This document shows positions 61,609 through 64,000 of a DNA stretch of 64,000 nucleotides, in pieces. Position 1 is the stretch's first letter. Each line of letters opens with the position of its first letter. The position numbers and the translations under genes were made by a program. This DNA comes from G963675935 sp963803125. GTDB taxonomy: Bacteria > Planctomycetota > Planctomycetia > Pirellulales > Thermoguttaceae. The stretch spans positions 1,922,001-1,986,000 of the forward strand of contig CAWDLR010000003.1 in NCBI GenBank assembly GCA_963803125.1, in the 5' to 3' direction. The notes under the pieces were generated by a model. The model saw only the letters and a program-made list of their open reading frames with translations. It was not told where the DNA came from and did no database searches.

Positions 61609-62592
61609 ATGTCGCGTCACAGAACATATTCCGACGTTACGCAAACTACCTTTGACACTCCGCTGGTACGGCTTGGCCGCCTGTTTGCGGGCGAGCAGGC
61701 CACGGTCCTGCTGAAGCTGGAGTTCTTCAATCCGTTTTCCAGCGTCAAGGACCGAATCGGCCGGGCGATGATCGAGGCCGCGGAGAAGGATGGGATACTC
61801 TCGCCTGAGACCGAAATCATCGAGCCGACCAGCGGCAATACGGGCATCGCGCTGGCGTTCGTGGCAGCCGCGAAGGGCTATCGCCTGACGTTGACGATGC
61901 CCGAGTCGATGAGCTTCGAACGCCGCGGCATGTTGCAGGCGCTCGGCGCCACGTTGGTCTTGACCCCGGCCAAGGACGGCATGAAGGGGGCGATCGCCAA
62001 GGCGAAGGAGTTGGCGGAAGTGACGCCCAACAGTTGGGTTCCACAACAGTTCGACAATCCCGCCAATCCGGCGGTACACGAGCGTACGACCGGCAAGGAG
62101 ATCTGGGACGACACCGACGGACGGGTCGACGTCTTCGTTGCCGGTGTTGGCACGGGAGGAACCATCACCGGCGTAACCCGGTACATTCGCTCGAAGAACC
62201 GTGCTTTCCGGGCGATCGCCGTCGAGCCGGCCGATTCGCCGGTCATTTCCGGCGGCAAGCCCGGCCCGCACAAGATTCAGGGCATCGGCGCCGGTTTCAT
62301 TCCGAGAAACCTCGACACCAGTCTGCTCAACGGCGTGGAAACCGTCAGCAACGACGAAGCGTTCGTCTGGGCGAGGCGGCTGGCGGCCCGCGAGGGCATT
62401 TTGGGCGGCATCAGCACGGGCGCCAACCTGGCCGTCGTGGCTCGCCTGGCCGCCAAGCCGGAAAATCGCGGCAAAGTGATGGTAACCATCGCCCCGAGTT
62501 TCGGCGAGCGATACCTTTCCACCCCGCTCTATCAGCCATCGGGGAACGGGAATGCCGAGGCAAGAAACACTGCCAGCACCGCAGGCGGATAG
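61609..62592 (+). CDS. cysK: Cysteine synthase A
   Basis: A 327-residue PLP enzyme that makes cysteine from O-acetylserine and sulfide. The PLP lysine is Lys47 in NPFSSVKDRIG, the substrate loop TSGNTGIALAFVAA, the phosphate-binding GTGGTITG, and the C-terminal HKIQGIGAGFIP. The ending GNGNAEARNTASTAGG is a short low-complexity tail. The ATG follows a GAAAGGCCGGG stretch. It is convergent with the kinase gene. The length and motifs suit CysK, though a cystathionine-beta-synthase-like role cannot be fully excluded. Confidence 0.93.
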   Translation: MSRHRTYSDVTQTTFDTPLVRLGRLFAGEQATVLLKLEFFNPFSSVKDRIGRAMIEAAEKDGILSPETEIIEPTSGNTGIALAFVAAAKGYRLTLTMPESMSFERRGMLQALGATLVLTPAKDGMKGAIAKAKELAEVTPNSWVPQQFDNPANPAVHERTTGKEIWDDTDGRVDVFVAGVGTGGTITGVTRYIRSKNRAFRAIAVEPADSPVISGGKPGPHKIQGIGAGFIPRNLDTSLLNGVETVSNDEAFVWARRLAAREGILGGISTGANLAVVARLAAKPENRGKVMVTIAPSFGERYLSTPLYQPSGNGNAEARNTASTAGG

Positions 62593-62652
62593 GTGGGCGA
62601 TAACAGCAGCGGGCCGCGGCTCTTGCAGGAACCCCGTTGACCAGCCATCACA

Positions 62653-63603
62653 TCAAAGCCCGGCGACGCGGGCGGTCTCTTCGTAACCGCGCAGACCGGC
62701 GGTGGCGCCGTAGTCGGTGACGCAACAGGCGCCCGTGGCGGCGGCGAGACGGCCGGCCTGCGCGGCGTCGAAACCCTTCAGCAGGCCGGTCAACAGGCCG
62801 GCGAAGAAACTGTCGCCGGCGCCGGTGGTATCGACGACGGGGCCGGGCGGCGTGGCGCAGGGAATCTCGATGTATTGGCCAGCCGATGGGCTCAGCATCG
62901 CCCCTTTCGATCCGAGTTTGACGCCCAGCAGGCCGGGCGCCCCGCAGCGGCGATAGATGTCGAGGATTTTCCGCGGGTCGGTTTCGCCGGTCTGATGCGT
63001 CGCCTCTTCGTGACTAGGAACGTACGCGTCGAGATGCGGCAGGATGCGGTCCAGGGGGTGCATCGCGCCGCCGTCGCCGGCCGCGTCCAAGGCAGTTTGG
63101 CAGCCGGTTTGGCGGATCGCGGCCAACACCTCCGGCAGGTCGGGCTCAAGATTCGGCATCAGCGAATAATAGCCGATCAGCGTCATGCGGCTGCGGGCGA
63201 AAACGTCGAGATTTGCCAGGAAGATCGACTTGTCGAGTAACTTCGGCGCGCCGACACAATGGGCGAAACTCCGCTCGCTGTTCGGATCGATCAGCACTGC
63301 GGTGGTGCTGGTGGCGGCGGTCGGATGCGTCAACAACAGGCCGCAATCGATGCCTTCGCTTTCCAGCCGGCGGCGGATGACGGCCGCAAAGTCGTCGCGG
63401 CCCACGTAGCTGAAGGCGGCGATCTTCATACCCAGCCGCGACATGGCGATGCCCGAGTTGTTCACGATTCCGCCGGTGGTCACCGTGATCGGCTCGGCAT
63501 GGACGAGCCGGCTGTAGCCGATGGGCACTCCGAGCGGGACGGGGCGAATGAGGATGTCGGCGACGCACGAGCCGCAAAGCACGCAGTCGAACTGCTTGGT
63601 CAT
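62653..63603 (-). CDS. PfkB-family carbohydrate kinase
   Basis: A 316-residue ribokinase-fold kinase. The N-terminal Gly-Gly motif region is GGIVNNSGIAMSRLG, and the C-terminal signature is VVDTTGAGDSFFAGLLTGLL with the catalytic Asp in GAGD. It phosphorylates a sugar or related alcohol with ATP; which one cannot be told. It is co-directional with and upstream of nothing visible in this strand except the oxidoreductase end, about 90 bp away, so a shared sugar pathway is possible but unproven. Confidence 0.92.
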   Translation of the reverse strand: MTKQFDCVLCGSCVADILIRPVPLGVPIGYSRLVHAEPITVTTGGIVNNSGIAMSRLGMKIAAFSYVGRDDFAAVIRRRLESEGIDCGLLLTHPTAATSTTAVLIDPNSERSFAHCVGAPKLLDKSIFLANLDVFARSRMTLIGYYSLMPNLEPDLPEVLAAIRQTGCQTALDAAGDGGAMHPLDRILPHLDAYVPSHEEATHQTGETDPRKILDIYRRCGAPGLLGVKLGSKGAMLSPSAGQYIEIPCATPPGPVVDTTGAGDSFFAGLLTGLLKGFDAAQAGRLAAATGACCVTDYGATAGLRGYEETARVAGL

Positions 63604-63654
63604 TCTCGATTACTCCCTGGAATGCACGACGATTTTCGACCGCCCTCACCCTCA

Positions 63655-63684
63655 GCCCCTCTCCCGCAGGCGGGAGAGGGGAGG
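63655..63684. repeat. CCCCTCTCCCGCAGGCGGGAGAGGGG palindrome
   Basis: A near-perfect 13-bp-arm hairpin in the short gap between the oxidoreductase end and the kinase start; it may be a terminator or another small repeat. Confidence 0.7.
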
Positions 63685-63694
63685 AGACGCGATC

Positions 63695-64000
63695 TCAATA
63701 CTCCCGATTTGTGACGATGCCCGGCATGGGAATGGGATACTTGCCGTCGGCGCCCGCCAGCACGGGAGCGGGCGAGTCGAGCGTTTCGAGCTTATCGACG
63801 CCGGGGGCAAACTCGTGCCTGCCGTGGAGGATGCCGTCGTAGGTGATCAGCTTGCCCGTGTGCGCGGCCATGCGTCCCATCGCGGCGACGAGGCTGGCGG
63901 CGATGCCGCGCGGCGCCTCGTTGTAGGGCTTGTCCGCGCGGATGGCTTCGACGAAGTCGTTCCATTCGTTCTGGTAGTAATCTTCCTCGCCGGGCTTCGT
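63695..64000 (-). CDS. Gfo/Idh/MocA-family oxidoreductase, C-terminal part only
   Basis: The last 101 residues of a protein cut by the window end. EEDYYQNEWNDFVEAIRADK followed by KPYNEAPRGIAASLVAAMGR is the C-terminal substrate-domain pattern of secreted planctomycete Gfo/Idh/MocA proteins (EW-D----IR-DKP-NE---G). The N-terminal Rossmann domain and catalytic Lys lie outside the window. The family dehydrogenates or otherwise modifies sugars and inositols; the location here next to a PfkB kinase suits sugar metabolism. Confidence 0.85.
   Translation of the reverse strand, partial: TKPGEEDYYQNEWNDFVEAIRADKPYNEAPRGIAASLVAAMGRMAAHTGKLITYDGILHGRHEFAPGVDKLETLDSPAPVLAGADGKYPIPMPGIVTNREY

Overview
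The window looks like chromosomal DNA of a high-GC member of the Planctomycetota, probably a Pirellulales-type organism. The reasons are lineage-typical gene families: a Cys-rich lipoprotein with a C-Q-M-C-C-H-P-Y-D start, an FQYSLRSLL-type leucine-rich-repeat protein, a vWA/STN/TPR giant, TMTC-like membrane TPR proteins and zinc-ribbon plus membrane-segment proteins. Many small palindromic repeats, some inside genes, are also present. No tRNA, rRNA, CRISPR array, transposase or prophage was recognised.

Layout. 0.1-4.6 kb (+): five co-directional genes for an MBL-fold hydrolase, an SDR, an FAH-family hydrolase, a DapA/NanA-type aldolase and, overlapping the aldolase by 4 bp, a tandem-domain bacterial microcompartment (BMC) shell protein. 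The aldolase carries a linker plus amphipathic C-terminal helix like an encapsulation peptide. This is the best candidate for an undescribed system: a BMC satellite locus for a deoxy-sugar-acid pathway releasing pyruvate and an aldehyde. 5-11.6 kb (+): secreted metzincin-like protease, GH36 alpha-galactosidase, acetyl-xylan-esterase-like hydrolase, apt. 11.7-27.2 kb (mostly -): bamA, a decayed PIN toxin with its small partner, Uma2, uvrA carrying an in-frame repeat insertion, two secreted proteins, holB, tmk, a four-helix-bundle protein and tryptophanase. 27.5-32 kb: small envelope proteins, including a cysteine-rich repeat protein with a clear terminator.

32-41 kb: histidine kinase, a P-loop NTPase coupled to a GYF/tail-anchored protein, a NagX-like acyltransferase, a zinc-ribbon PH protein, nrdR, a polyprenyl diphosphate synthase and an orphan secreted protein, with remnants of rpiB and of a PGPGW-type membrane gene. 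41-47 kb: the vWA/STN/TPR giant and a TMTC-like protein. 47-52 kb (-): feoA, feoB, an Feo-associated Cys-rich segment fused to a NUDIX domain, tsaD. 52-64 kb: M32 carboxypeptidase, lipoprotein, NAD-binding protein, LRR protein, a second TMTC-like protein, a GH172/DUF2961 protein, cysK, a PfkB kinase and the end of a Gfo/Idh/MocA oxidoreductase.

Two themes run through the window. First, at least ten families of short palindromes occur, mostly as inverted pairs 20-150 bp apart. Several lie inside genes (uvrA, both TMTC genes, the C45 peptidase, the Feo-NUDIX fusion), and simple-sequence tracts expand tsaD, feoB, tmk and a four-helix-bundle gene. Second, eight long genes carry one apparent single-base frameshift (three at runs of four G/C), so either the assembly has indel errors or these genes are decaying; they are reported as whole genes with the shift noted.
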